Source of the DNA: Rapana venosa
Lineage: Eukaryota; Mollusca; Gastropoda; Neogastropoda; Muricidae
Direction: 5' to 3'
Assembly (NCBI GenBank): GCA_028751875.1
Contig: CM054155.1
Location: 11,055,649-11,119,648, forward strand
Length of the DNA: 64,000 nucleotides
Below, one piece after another: positions 33,766 to 45,529 of this stretch; the first letter of the stretch is position 1, and every line of letters starts with the position of its first letter. A model generated the notes under the pieces. It searched no databases. It was not told where the DNA came from and was given only the letters and a program-made list of their open reading frames with translations. The translations under genes and the position numbers were made by a program.

Positions 33766-33855
33766 TAATAATAATAAGAAGAAGAAGAATGATAATGTAT
33801 GATATTTATACAGTGCTGAATTTTATAAAGCAAACAAATCAGAGCACTTGCATTG
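33766..33855 (-). mobile_element. retroposon 3' tail (family T1), diverged
   Basis: (AAT/AAG)n then TGTATGATATTTATACAGTG, CTGAATTTTATAAAGCAAAC, AAATCAGAGCACTTGCATTG. Complement of the T1 tail with an AAG-shifted microsatellite. Confidence 0.7.
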
Positions 33856-34029
33856 AAATCATTTACACATACGCTACTGTTCACAAAGTAATAGGATTAA
33901 CATATATTAAATTTATACTAGACACCAGTGTGCATGCTTTTTAAAATATTTTTTATTAAAGATTTTGTCAGCTGTTCCTACCCACTGAAAAAGGCCTAGG
34001 CCTACTCTACTGAAAGTCTGACCAGATTT

Positions 34030-34176
34030 CTAACTTTTGTGTAAGATGTTCTGCATACACATGCACATAAGGCGTCAGTTTATAGTCTCATCTGAAGGAG
34101 TTTGACATTCATTTTGATTTTCTCGTCAAAACTGGAACAAAGGGCAAGGCTGGGAATCAAACCCAGAACCTCACAG
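34030..34176 (-). mobile_element. tRNA-derived SINE fragment, old copy
   Basis: On the minus strand: B box GGGTTTGATTCCC near 34160, then the central-domain match TCCTTCAGATGAGACTATAA (complement at 34084-34103) and GCAGAACATCTTACAC. The spacing between head and central domain is shortened and the tail half is missing. Confidence 0.7.
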
Positions 34177-34183
34177 GTGTTGA

Positions 34184-34905
34184 AATTGTTCAGTGATATT
34201 GTGTGACGACAGTGTTGTGATATATAGTTCATTATGATGGCAGCGTTGGGATATATAATTCAGTGTGACAGCAGTGTTGTGATGTATAGTTCAGTGTGAC
34301 AGCAGTGTTGTGATGTATAGTTCAGTGTGACAGAAGTGTTGTGATATATAGTTCAGTGTGACAGCAGTGTTGTGATGTATTGTTCAGTGTGACAGAAGTG
34401 TTGTGATATATAGTTCAGTGTGACAGCAGTGTTGTGATATATAGTTCAGTGTGACAGAAGTGTTGTGATATATAGTTCAGTGTGACAGCAGTGTTGTGAT
34501 ATATAGTTCAGTGTGACGGCAGTGTTGTGATATATAGTTCAGTGTGACAGCAGTGTTGTGATGTATAGTTCAGTGTGACAGCAGTGTTGTGATGTATTGT
34601 TCAGTGTGACGGCAGTGTTGTGATATATAGTTCAGTGTGACGGCAGTGTTGTGATATATAATTCAGTGTGACAGCAGTGTTGTGATATATAATTCAGTGT
34701 GACAGCAGTGTTGTGATGTATAGTTCAGTGTGACGGCAGTGTTGTGATATATAGTTCAGTGTGACGGCAGTGTTGTGATATATAGTTCAGTGTGACAGAA
34801 GTGTTGTGATATATAGTTCAGTGTGACAGCAGTGTTGTGATATATAGTTCAGTGTGACAACAGTGTTGTGATGCAGTGTTGTGATATATAGTTCAGTGAC
34901 TGACG
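34184..34905 (+). repeat. 31-bp minisatellite (~23 copies)
   Basis: Unit GTTCAGTGTGACAGCAGTGT plus TGTGATATATA. Starts at 34261 and 34292 confirm the 31-bp period. Variation is confined to a few sites: GACAG/GACGG, CAGCAG/CAGAAG, ATATATA/ATGTATA/ATGTATT. Variants alternate in short runs, which suggests unequal exchange. It ends in a truncated unit followed by AGTTCAGTGACTGACGTG. Confidence 0.97.
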
Positions 34906-34989
34906 TGTGTCACTTATGATTCTGTGTGCAGATGGTGTTCATGATGGAAGATAACCAAGCATTGGCAGCCACCGGCCATATAAACTGAT

Positions 34990-35280
34990 GTTATCCTCTA
35001 CATTGTGCCTCCTGTTATCTTCTACATTGTGCCTCCTGTTATCTTCTACATTGTGCCTCCTGTTATCTTCTACATTGTGCCTCCATATCATCCTAATGCA
35101 ATGGACTTTGTCTAAGCCACGAGAACTGATGTTCTTCTCTACATTGTGCCTCCATATCATCCTAATGCAATGGACTTTGTCTAAGCCACGAGAACTGATG
35201 TTCTTCTCTACGTTGTGCCTCTATATCATCCTAATGTAGTGGACTTGTCTAAGCCACAAGAACTGATGTCTCCTCTACAT
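34990..35280 (+). repeat. nested 24-bp and 69-bp minisatellites
   Basis: Four copies of TTATCTTCTACATTGTGCCT + CCTG (24 bp, 34990-35085) are followed by nearly three copies of a 69-bp unit. That unit holds CATATCATCCTAATGCAATG, TCTAAGCCACGAGAACTGAT and CTTCTCTACATTGTGCCTC (starts 35084, 35153, 35222). The 69-bp unit contains the 24-bp motif core, so one was built from the other. Confidence 0.93.
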
Positions 35281-35299
35281 TGTGTGCTATATCTCCTCT

Positions 35300-35856
35300 A
35301 TGTGTACTGTGGTATAGTGCCGTATAATATTGTGTAATGCAGTGCACTGTAGTATAGTCTTTACCATCTTCCCTCTGCCCATACTGCTGAAATAAAATAA
35401 AAATCTCCATCATAACCACAACCACACCCCCCATCCCCCCCTTGACTTGATGTGCTCAAGAAAAAACCAGGTGACAACTTTTGTTTATCAGTTTCTGTAC
35501 AGGGGGTTCATGCACACACGTTTCACATGCGTTTTTGTGTTGAAGTGCGTTTTTGTGTTCCTTAGTGTGGTGTGTGTGAGTGAGTGAGAGAGAGACTGTC
35601 AGTAAGTCCTACATGTAGATTTTACACATCAGAATCAAAAGTTATCATAATACTAATCCATCACAACCACTGCATTCTACAGCTAGTCTTCAGATGCCTG
35701 TATCCAGATGTCCGTATTTCAAAAGTGGAGAAATTTGGGAAAGTGCTTTTTACATTTTGGTTGGGTTTTTCCCCTCTCCTCAAGAGCTCCATTGGTGAGA
35801 TTTTGTGTTTGAGCGTTTGGCTACCAGTAAGTTAGCCACATTCCTACTGCAGGGAT
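35300..35856. other. spacer; nothing recognised
   Basis: Contains GTGTACTGTGGTATAGTG-like short repeats at 35300-35360. A short + frame at 35584-35835 has no domain. Confidence 0.5.
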
Positions 35857-35940
35857 GATGGCCTACTCTTCCAAAACAGGGAACAGGTTTTAATGTGGGC
35901 ATGAAATGTTCTGCATGTGTTGCACACAGGACTTTGGTGA
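35857..35940 (-). mobile_element. SINE central-domain fragment, diverged
   Basis: GATGGCCTACTCTTCCAAAA, GGAACAGGTTTTAATGTGGG and AAATGTTCTGCATGTGTTGC match the complement of the SINE central and 3' region. A GGGAACAGATGACAAC piece at 36018 in the opposite sense may be part of a second copy. Confidence 0.6.
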
Positions 35941-36089
35941 TGTATTTCATAGCCCACCACCACCACCTTTAGTCATGGCAGATTCCTCTGCACAAATTAT
36001 GGGCTGTTCTCCTTGGGAACAGATGACAACATTTGCACAGGGAAACGTGATCATTCCACTCTCTTTGGAATAAATGTTTTTATAAAGCT

Positions 36090-36900
36090 TAGTTAAGAAA
36101 CATATCTGATGACAGATGTTCACAATACAGACATCTGAATACAGGCTTCTAAAACGAAGACATCCAAGATCTATATATTCAAATGCAGATTAAAAAGAAA
36201 ACAAAAAGGGTAAACATCCAAAATACTGAGTCTGTCATCAAAATGTAAAATACATCTAAATGCAGAAGTTTAAAACAAACACATCTGCAATAATTGCACT
36301 TGTGGAATTACATAGATACAGACATAAGATGTCACAGATATCCAATACATAAAATATCAGATAATTATTTGAAGTAATGACACCTGAAATGCATTACATA
36401 ACAGGCATATAAAGACAGACATATGTTGCAAACACTGAATAATGCAAATACATAACGGTGAACATAACAGATCTGCTAAACATGATATAAAGGACACCTT
36501 TCAACACAGGACAGCACATCATACAACGCGCACCTGCATTAATTCACCCCCACAAATGTGGAATGACACATCAGTAACAGGGCAATGTTGCACCTGAAAT
36601 AATGCACACACACACACACACGCACGCGTGCACGAATGGTACATCAGTAACGGCGCACACCCACACACATGCCGAATGTTGCACTGTAAATAATGGCTCA
36701 CACACACGCACATGGAAAAACACATCTGAGACAACCTACACACACGGAATGACACGCCCAAACACATCAGAGGCTACACAGCACACGAACAGCTGACTGA
36801 TACCACACGAACCCACATACGCAGAATGACAAGCCTGAGCACATACTAGGCAAACCCACAAATGAAGAATGACACACCTGATCACATAAAACGCAAACCA
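36090..36900 (+). repeat. degenerate left flank of the satellite
   Basis: Recurring ACATCTGAA, ACACCT and GGAATGACAC fragments with irregular spacing. They gradually become the regular 45-bp unit after about 36,900. Short AC/ACGC runs occur at 36602-36630 and 36656-36720. Confidence 0.7.
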
Positions 36901-39900
36901 CACATGCAGAATGAAACGCCTAAACACTACAACGCACACCACATATTCAGAATGACACGCCTGAACACATACAACGCACATCACACATGCAGAATAACAC
37001 CTGAACACATACAACGCACACCACACATGCAGAATGACACCTGAACACATTTGACAATGCGCACCACGCATGTAAAATGACACGCCTGAACACATTGTAC
37101 AACATACACCACACATGCGGAATGACGCACCTGAACACACTACAACATACACCACACATGCGGAATGACGCACCTGAACACACTACAACATACACCACAC
37201 ATGCGGAATGACACACCTCAACACACTACAACATACACCACACATGCGGAATGACGCACCTGAACACATTGTACAACCCACACCACACATGTGGAATGAC
37301 ACACCTGAACACATTGTACAACACACACCACACATGCCGATTACTACACCTGAACACATCTACACCACACATGCGGAATGACACACCTGAACACATTGTA
37401 CAACGCACACAACATGTGCGGAATAATACACCTGAACACATTGTACAATGCACACCACATGCGGAATGACACACCTGAACACATTGTACAACACACACCA
37501 CACATGCAGAATGACACACCTGAACACATTGTACAACACACACCACACATGCGGAATGACACCTGAACACATTGTACAACGTACACCACACATTCAGAAT
37601 GACACACCTGAACACATTGTACAACGCACACCACACATGCGGAATGACACCTGAACACATTGTACAACGTACACCACACATTCAGAATGACACACCTGAA
37701 CACATTGTACGACGCACACCACACATTCGGAATGACACCTGAACACATTGTACGACGCACACCACACATTCGGAATGACACCTGAACACATTGTACAACG
37801 TACACCACACATGCGGAATAATACACCTGAACACATCGTACACCACACATGCGGAATGACACCTGAACACATTGTTCAACGCACACCACACATGCGGAAT
37901 AATACTCTTGGACACATTGCACAACGCACACCAAATATGCGGAATGACACGCCTGAACACGTACAACGCACACCACACATGCAGAATGACACACCTGAAC
38001 ATATTGTAATGGCTCGCACACACGCACATGGAAAAACTCATCTGAGACAACCTACACACATACACACACACACACACACACGGAAAGGACACGCCCAAAC
38101 ACATCATAGGCTACAAAGTACACGCACAGCTGCCTGATACCATGACACACCTGAGCACATATTGGCACACCCACAAAAGCATAATGACACACCTGTACAC
38201 TCCACACATGTGGAATGATACACCTGATCACACACCACAAATGCGGAATGACATGCCTGACCACATACAACGCACACCACATATGCGGAATGACACACCT
38301 GAACACATACAACGCACACCACACACGTGGAATAATACACCTGCACACATTGTACAACGCACACCACACATGCGGGAATGACCACTAACACATTACAACG
38401 CACACCACACATGGGAATGCACCTGAACACTTGTACAACGCAAACCACACATCGGAATGACACACCTGACACATGTGATACAAACGCACTACCACACCAC
38501 AATGTGGAATAATGCACCTGAACACATTGTACAACGCAAACCACACATGCGGGAATGACACACCTGAACACATTGTACACCACACATGCAGAATGACAAA
38601 CCTGAACACATTGTACAACGCACACCACACATGCGGAATAATACACCTGAACACATCGTACAACGCACACCACACATGCGGATTGACACACCTGAACACA
38701 TTGTACAACGCATGCGGAATAATACACCTGAACACATTGTACAACGAACACTACACATGCGGAATAATACACCTGAACACATCGTACACCACACATGCGG
38801 AATGACACACCTGAACACATCGTACAACGCACACCACACATGCGGAATGACACACCTGAACACATCGTACAACGCACACCACACATGCGGAATGACACAC
38901 CTGAACACATCGTACAACGCACACCACACATGCGGAATGACACACCTGAACACATCGTACAACGCACACCACACATGCGGAATGACACACCTCAACACAT
39001 CGTACAACGCACACCACACATGCGGAATGACACACCTGAACACATCGTACAACGCACACCACACATGCGGAATGACACACCTCAACACATCGTACAACGC
39101 ACACCACACATGCGGAATGACACACCTGAACACATCGTACAACGCACACCACACATGCGGAATGACACACCTGAACACAGTGTACAACGCAAACCACACA
39201 TGCGGAATGACAACACCTCAAGACATCGTACACCATACATGCGGAATGACACATCTGAACACATCGTACAACGCACACCACACATGCGGAATAGTACACC
39301 TGAACACACTGTACAACGCAAACCACACATGCGGAATAATACACCTGAAGACATCGTACACCAAACATGATGAATAATACACCTGAACACATTGTACAAC
39401 GCAAACCACACATGCGGGAATGACACACCTGAACACATTGTTCTCCACACATGCAAAATGACACTTCTGAACACATTGTACAACGGACGCGGCACATGCC
39501 GAATAATACACCTGAACACATTGTACAATGCAAACCACACATGCGGAATAATACACCTGAACAAATTGTACAACGCACACCACACATGCGGAATAATACA
39601 CCTGAACACATTGTACAACGCACACCACACATGCGGAATAATACACCTGAACACATTGTACAACGCACATGCAGAATGACACACCTGAACACATTGTACA
39701 ACGCACATGCAGAATGACACACCTGAACACATTGTACAACGCACACCACACATGCGGAATGACACGCATGAACACATACAACGCACACCACACATGCGGA
39801 ATGACACGCCTGAACACATACAACGCACACCACACATGCGGAATGACACGCCTGAACACATACAACGCACACCACACATGCGGAATGACACACCTCAACA

Positions 39901-41400
39901 CATCGTACACCACACATACAGAATGACACACCTGAACACATTGTACAACGCAGACCACACATGCGGAATAATACACCTGAACACATTGTACAACGCACAC
40001 CACACATGCGGAATAATACACCTGAACACATCGTACAACGCACACCACACATGCGGAATGACACACCTGAACACATTGTACAACGCACACCACACATGCG
40101 GAATGACACACCTGAACACATTGTACAACGCACATTACACATGCGGAATAATACACCTGAACACATTGAACGCACACCACACATGCAGAATGACACACCT
40201 GAACACATTGTACAACGTACGCCACACATACAGAATGACACACCTGAACACATTGTACAACGCACACCACACATGCGGAATGACACACCTGAACACATTG
40301 TACAACGCACACCACACATGCGGAATAATACACCTGAACACATACAACGCACACCACACATGCAGAATGACACACCTGAACACATTGTACAACGCACACC
40401 ACACATGCGGAATGATACACCTGAACACATTGTACAACGCACACCACACATGCGGAATGACACACCTGAACACATTGTACAACGCACACCACACATGCGG
40501 AATAATACACCTTAACACATACAACGCACACCACACATGCAGAATGACACACCTGAACACATTGTACAACGCACACCACACAAGCGGAATAATACACCTG
40601 AACACATTGTACAACGCACACCACACATGCGGAATAATACACCTGAACACATCGTACAACGCACACCACACATGCGGAATGACACACCTGAACACATTGT
40701 ACAACGCACACCACACATGCGGAATGACACACCTGAACACATTGTACAACGCACATTACACATGCGGAATAATACACCTGAACACATTGAACGCACACCA
40801 CACATGCAGAATGACACACCTGAACACATTGTACAACGTACACCACACATGCGGAATGACACACCTGAACACATTGTACAACGCACACCACACATGCGGA
40901 ATGACACACCTGAACACATTGTACAACGCACACCACACATGCGGAATGATACACCTGAACACATACAACGCACACCACACATGCGGAATGTACACCTGAA
41001 CACATTGTACAACGCACACCACACATGCGGAATGATACACCTGAACACATTGTACAACGCACACCACACATGCGGAATGACACACCTGAACACATTGTAC
41101 AACGCACACCACACATGCGGAATGACAAACCTGAACACATTGTACACCACACATGCGGAATGACACACCTCAACACATTGTACAACGCACACCACACAAG
41201 CGGAATGACACACCTGAACAAATTGTACAACGCACACCACACATGCGGAATGACACACCTGAAGACATTGTACAACGTACACCACACATGCGGAATGACA
41301 CACCTGAAGATATCGTACACCACACATGCGGAATGACACACCTGAACACGTACTACCGACACTATGCATGCGGTATGACACAACGTGCCTGAACACATTA
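36900..41400 (+). repeat. 45-bp satellite array, homogeneous core (~100 units)
   Basis: The 45-bp unit contains GGAATGACACACCTGAACAC and ATTGTACAACGCACACCACA. Shorter variants of 42 bp (ACATACAACG; ATTGAACGC) and 38 bp (lacking AACGCAC) occur in recurrent positions. Diagnostic variants are AATAATACACC versus AATGACACACC, and ATCGTAC versus ATTGTAC. Because 45 is a multiple of three and the unit lacks most stop codons, reading frames of 581 and 726 codons arise on the minus strand and 430 on the plus strand. Their 15-residue repeats (CTMCSGVSFRMCGV type; MRNDTPEHIVQRTPH type) occur in several frames of the same DNA. Small indels switch frames, so no protein is supported. Confidence 0.97.
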
Positions 41401-41955
41401 CAGAATGCAGATCTATATGTGCGGAACAATGCGCCTGAACACATCAGATAACAGCCATATAAAATACAGCAAATTCGGAATGATGCTCCTGAGCACCTAC
41501 AGACATTGATTAACACAAATAATACACGCCCACAGACTAAACACATCATGCAGAGTATAGCAACACGAACAGATTATCGCCTCAATACTTAAAGCACATC
41601 TATAGATTCTATTGCATCTAAACACCTGGTCCAACCGACACCTACAAACACTGAATAACGTCATCAAAAACACCTACAGAAATCGAATAACATTTAATTT
41701 AGACACTGATCATCATGTAATACATGCCTACAGAAACAGGACAACATTTAATTAAAACATGCCTACAGAACATCATTTCAAACACCTACAGACACTGAAA
41801 ACCATCATTTACACCTATAGACACTGAATAACCCATCTAAAATAGATGTAATGGAAAAACCGCCTACACAGAATAATGCGTCTAAACATATTACCCACAG
41901 ACATGAGACATGGGATAACGCATTTAAGCACATCAAAGGCACACCCATTGCACGG
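41400..41955 (+). repeat. degenerate right flank of the satellite
   Basis: ACACCTACAGACACTGAATA and ACATCTAAACAC-like units of variable length, increasingly diverged from the 45-bp core. Confidence 0.75.
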
Positions 41956-42480
41956 AATAACACTTCTAAACATAAGGCACAGAATAAGCCATATAAACAA
42001 CTGTATAAGGTTGGACAGCAGCAGTCAGGAATAACACTTCTAAACATAAGACACAGAATAAGCCATATAAACAACTGTATAAAGTTGGACAGCAGCAGTC
42101 AGGAATAACACTTCTAAACATAAGGCACAGAATAAGCCATATAAACAACTGTATAAGGTTGGACAGCAGCAGTCAGGAATAACACTTCTAAACATAAGAC
42201 ACGGAATAAGCCATATAAACAACTGTATAAGGTTGGACAGCAGCAGTCAGGAATAACGCTTCTAAACATAAGACACAGAATAAGCCATATAAACAACTGT
42301 ATAAGGTTGGACAGCAGCAGTCAGGAATAACGCTTCTAAACATAAGACACAGAATAAGCCATATAAACAACTGTATAAGGTTGGACATCAGCAGTCAGGA
42401 ATAACGCTTCTAAACATAAGACACAGACTACGCCATCTAAACCTTTAACTGTATAAGGTTGGACAGCAGCAGCCAGGCAT
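41956..42480 (+). repeat. 74-bp tandem repeat (~7 copies)
   Basis: Unit AATAACACTTCTAAACATAA, GACACAGAATAAGCCATATA, AACAACTGTATAAGGTTGGA, CAGCAGCAGTCAGG (74 bp). The AATAAC...TCTAAACATA part matches the flanking satellite, so this is a sub-array that amplified after acquiring a TATAAGGTTGGACAGCAGCA segment. Diverged copies continue to 42590. Confidence 0.95.
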
Positions 42481-42884
42481 AACACGTTTAAAGCACACTT
42501 ACTTGCACGGAATAACACTTCTAAACATAATACACATACACAGAATAAGCCATCTAAACAACTGTATAAGGTTGGACATCATCAGCATACATAACGCATC
42601 TAAACACATCATTATATAATAGGAACATACACATAACGCGTCCTAAAAGATCATCTGAAGCACACCTACACACATGGAATAACACATCTGAAAATCGCAC
42701 ACTTGGAATAACGCATCAACATAGCACATCTCCACGTACAACGCATCGAAACATAATTATGACACCTACACATAATTATGTAAAAATACACCTCTAAACA
42801 CATAATGGACACCTAAAGACCTGGAATAACACATCTGAACACATCATATAAAGCACACCTACACACATGGAATCTAAACGGGAT
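42481..42884 (+). repeat. degenerate satellite
   Basis: ACACATGGAATAACACATCT-like units with irregular spacing, up to the inserted SINE. Confidence 0.75.
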
Positions 42885-43228
42885 AGCCTAGTGGTCAGAA
42901 CATTGCGTTCGCAATCTGACGACCCGGGTTAGATTCCCGTTCAAGGGGATATTTTCCCCTGGAGTTAACATCAGTGCCAACTCCACTCTGCCCAAAAGTC
43001 CTTCAGATGAGACTATAAACCGAGGCCCTGTGTGCGAACGCACGCAGAACATCTTGCGCACACGTTAAATCCTGTTCCGCTTTTTGTAAGAGTAGGCCAT
43101 TGTGTGCCGGTGGGAACAGATAACAAAATGTACAAAACCGCATACACACGGGGACTGGATGTAAAAAAGCACATAAGTGCTTATTCCATTATCCTCGATA
43201 TAAAAGAATAAAATAAAAATAAATAAAC
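42885..43228 (+). mobile_element. tRNA-derived SINE, most intact copy in the window
   Basis: The tRNA-like head has A box TAGCCTAGTGG and B box GGGTTAGATTCCCG. The central domain reads TCCTTCAGATGAGACTATAA, CTTGCGCACACGTTAAATCC and TAGGCCATTGTGTGCCGGTG. The 3' part is GGACTGGATGTAAAAAAGCA, GCTTATTCCATTATCCTCGA, with an A-rich AATAAAATAAAAATAAATAAA tail (last piece overlapping the target). Satellite sequence continues on both sides: ACACATGGAATCTAAAC before it and ATCATATAAAGCACACC after it. The insertion therefore split one satellite unit, with at most a short AAAC repeat as duplication. Confidence 0.93.
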
Positions 43229-44265
43229 ATCATATAAAGCACACCTGCACACATGGAATCTCAACATCATATAAAGCACACATGGAATCTAAACGTCATA
43301 TGAGGCACACATGGAATCTCAACATCATATAAAGCACACATGGAATCTAAACGTCATATGAAGCACACATGGAATCTCAACATCATATAAAGCACACATG
43401 GAATCTAAACATATAAAGCACACTTGCACACATAGACTAACACATCTTAACGCATGTAGAGCAGACCCAAACGCGGAATAACTCGTCAAAACACATCATA
43501 CAACGTACACTCACAGACATCGAATAACATATCTAACCACATACAACAGACACACAAATAACATTTCTAAACACATCATATAACAGACAACTACACGCAT
43601 AAAATAATGCATCTAAACACATCATAGAGGGCGTAACGGATACCTACAGGCACCAAACAACGCATCTACACACAAAACCGACACCTATACACACGGAATA
43701 ACGCATCTAAATATCATATAACGGACACCTACACTCGTCCAATACTGCATCTAAACACGTCATATAACCGATACCTACAAGCACCGAATAAGGCATCTAA
43801 ACACCTATAATGGCACCTACACACACGTGTAACACAACATATAACGGACACCTACACGCATGGAATAACGCATCTACACACACATAACGGACACCCACAT
43901 GCACGGAATAACACATCTAAACGCATCCTATAACAGACACCTATCTAAACACACATGAAATAACACACCTAAACATCTCGCGCTTGAAATAACGCATCAC
44001 ATATTCTAAACATAATGCACATAGGAACATACATATAACGCGTCCTAAAAGATCATATGAAACACACCTACACACATGGAATAACACATCTAAACATCTC
44101 GCACTTATTGGGAAACAGTCTATCGTTGTACCAGCTAATAAAAAAGGAAAACCTAGAACCCATAAAAACAGCTACAGACCTATTGCTACTTACATCTCAT
44201 ACATGCATCTGAACACTTCGGATAACGGACACATAGCCCATTAGACACCTACAGACACTGACTAA
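43229..44265 (+). repeat. degenerate satellite with a short local sub-array
   Basis: At 43229-43430 CATATAAAGCACACATGGAA + TCTAAACAT (about 30 bp) repeats six times, alternating ATCTCAAC and ATCTAAAC. The rest is diverged GGAATAACGCATCTAAACAC units. A LINE fragment is embedded at 44107-44201. Confidence 0.85.
44107..44201 (+). mobile_element. embedded LINE RT fragment
   Basis: This 95-bp stretch (GGGAAACAGTCTATCGTTGT to GCTACTTACATCTCATACAT) is a near copy of 44690-44785 inside the Jockey-like LINE. It covers the RT segment encoding NKKGKPRTHKNSYRPIA. It is flanked by satellite on both sides, so a piece of the LINE was copied into the array, or satellite exchange crossed the LINE boundary. 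Confidence 0.8.
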
Positions 44266-45460
44266 GCGAAACTAACAGCTTCTCTAAAGAATAGATCTGT
44301 ATCAAATCATACTGAAATGGAAAAAGAACTATAAAGATTTGCAGAAAGTGTGGGGGAAAATTAATGAGGAATGGGATAAACTTACCAGTGTCCCATTAGA
44401 TTAGGGAACTCGAGTCTATCTTCCAATTTTGAAAAAGCTGAAGCTTTTGTGGAAATGTTTACAAACAGTTGTAAAACTGGCTTGTAAGAGAAGAATAGAA
44501 AACTTAGAGAAAAACAGGAGTTGAGCATAAGACAACACAACAAATCTTGATAGACAACAAAATCATTATGTTAACGCTCCGCTCACGTTAGAGGAGGTAA
44601 AAGCGTGTATTAATAATCTGTGTCAAGAAAACAGCAGAAGTTCTTTTAATGGAATGGAGGGTTGGTCTGAAGGTCGGCTTACACTCATTTGGAAATAGTC
44701 TTATCGTATCAGTTAATAAAAAAGGAAAACCTAGAACCCATAAAAACAGCTACAGACCTATTGCTACTTACACCTCATACACGCAAACTCATGGAAAGAA
44801 TTGTTTTAAGACAGCTTATTCATGTTCGTGAAAAATATTAGATCATTCCTGTGAATCAAGCTCGATTCAGGAAAGGTCCATCAGCTATTAAACATTAAGT
44901 AAAACTCAGTCCAGCAACAGTTTACCAGACGTGAAAGTATTCTTGCAACGTTTTTGACGAAAAAAAAGCATATGAGCAAGTATGGCATAGACGACTTTTA
45001 AATAAACTAAAAGCTGTTGGAATTTCGGCTGTATGTTCAATTTCATCAAACATTTTCTGACAGATAGATCTATTCAGACAAGAATAGGAGGTACGTATTC
45101 AAATACAAGAACTTTGGATATGGGTTTACCCCAAGGATCAGTAATTGCCCCTATTTTATTCAACATACTAATAGCTGATTTACCAAAATTGTTGCCAAAA
45201 GACTCGGTTTTAGTCCAGTATGCAGACAACATTTGCTTGTGGATGAAGGTAACATTAAAACGAAAGACTCTACTTCAAACTTTAAACGATATGAAGAAAC
45301 TATATCAGTTTGAACTGAATAAAATCGGCTCATTTATGAAAGAAAACGGGCTTATGTTGTCGCTCGATAAAACAAATACGATGCTTTTTAATTCAGGTAA
45401 TGACCCTGGGAAACTTCCTTATTTTACTACAGATGGCACTGAAATACTATAGGCCCTAAT
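44266..45460 (+). mobile_element. Jockey-like LINE ORF2, 5' portion (interrupted)
   Basis: In order: FEKAEAFVEMFTNSCKTGL near 44440; LTLEEVKACINNL near 44584; an RT block with KKGKPRTHKNSYRPIA near 44720; and MFNFIKHFLTDRSIQTRIGG (from 45033) with LPQGSVIAPILFNI (RT motif B). Motif C is YADN at 45219-45230 (normally YADD; second catalytic Asp changed to Asn). The frame ends with LMLSLDKTNTMLF and DGTEIL near 45450, then hits an insertion. Similarity resumes at 48600 with KHVKFLGVILTSK, so both halves belong to one insertion. The upstream half has frameshifts and stops; the endonuclease is missing. Confidence 0.88.
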
Positions 45461-45486
45461 AATAACGATAATAATAATAATAATAA

Positions 45487-45520
<34 letters not shown>

Positions 45521-45529
45521 TCTCTATCT
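45461..45529. repeat. (ATA)n microsatellite, left half of a split SINE tail
   Basis: ATA repeats followed by CTATCTATCTATCTATCT. A matching ATA run lies at 48344-48369 on the other side of the RTE-like LINE. The simplest reading is that the LINE inserted into the ATT tail of a minus-strand T1 retroposon. Confidence 0.75.

Noticed and set aside
34184..34905. CRISPR or phage attachment repeats
   Set aside because: Head-to-tail 31-bp minisatellite without spacers.
39218..41398. 726-codon minus-strand open frame (and 581-, 430-, 294-codon neighbours) as Cys- or His-rich repeat proteins
   Set aside because: They are the same 45-bp satellite read in different frames and strands; all are open simultaneously because of the unit length and composition. 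No start context or codon constraint is seen.
36900..41400. CRISPR-like array
   Set aside because: The repeats are contiguous with no unique spacers, the unit is variable, and the context is a eukaryotic genome full of retrotransposons.
42885..42960. functional tRNA gene
   Set aside because: A and B boxes are present, but the sequence cannot close a standard acceptor stem and continues into the SINE central domain; it is the SINE promoter head.
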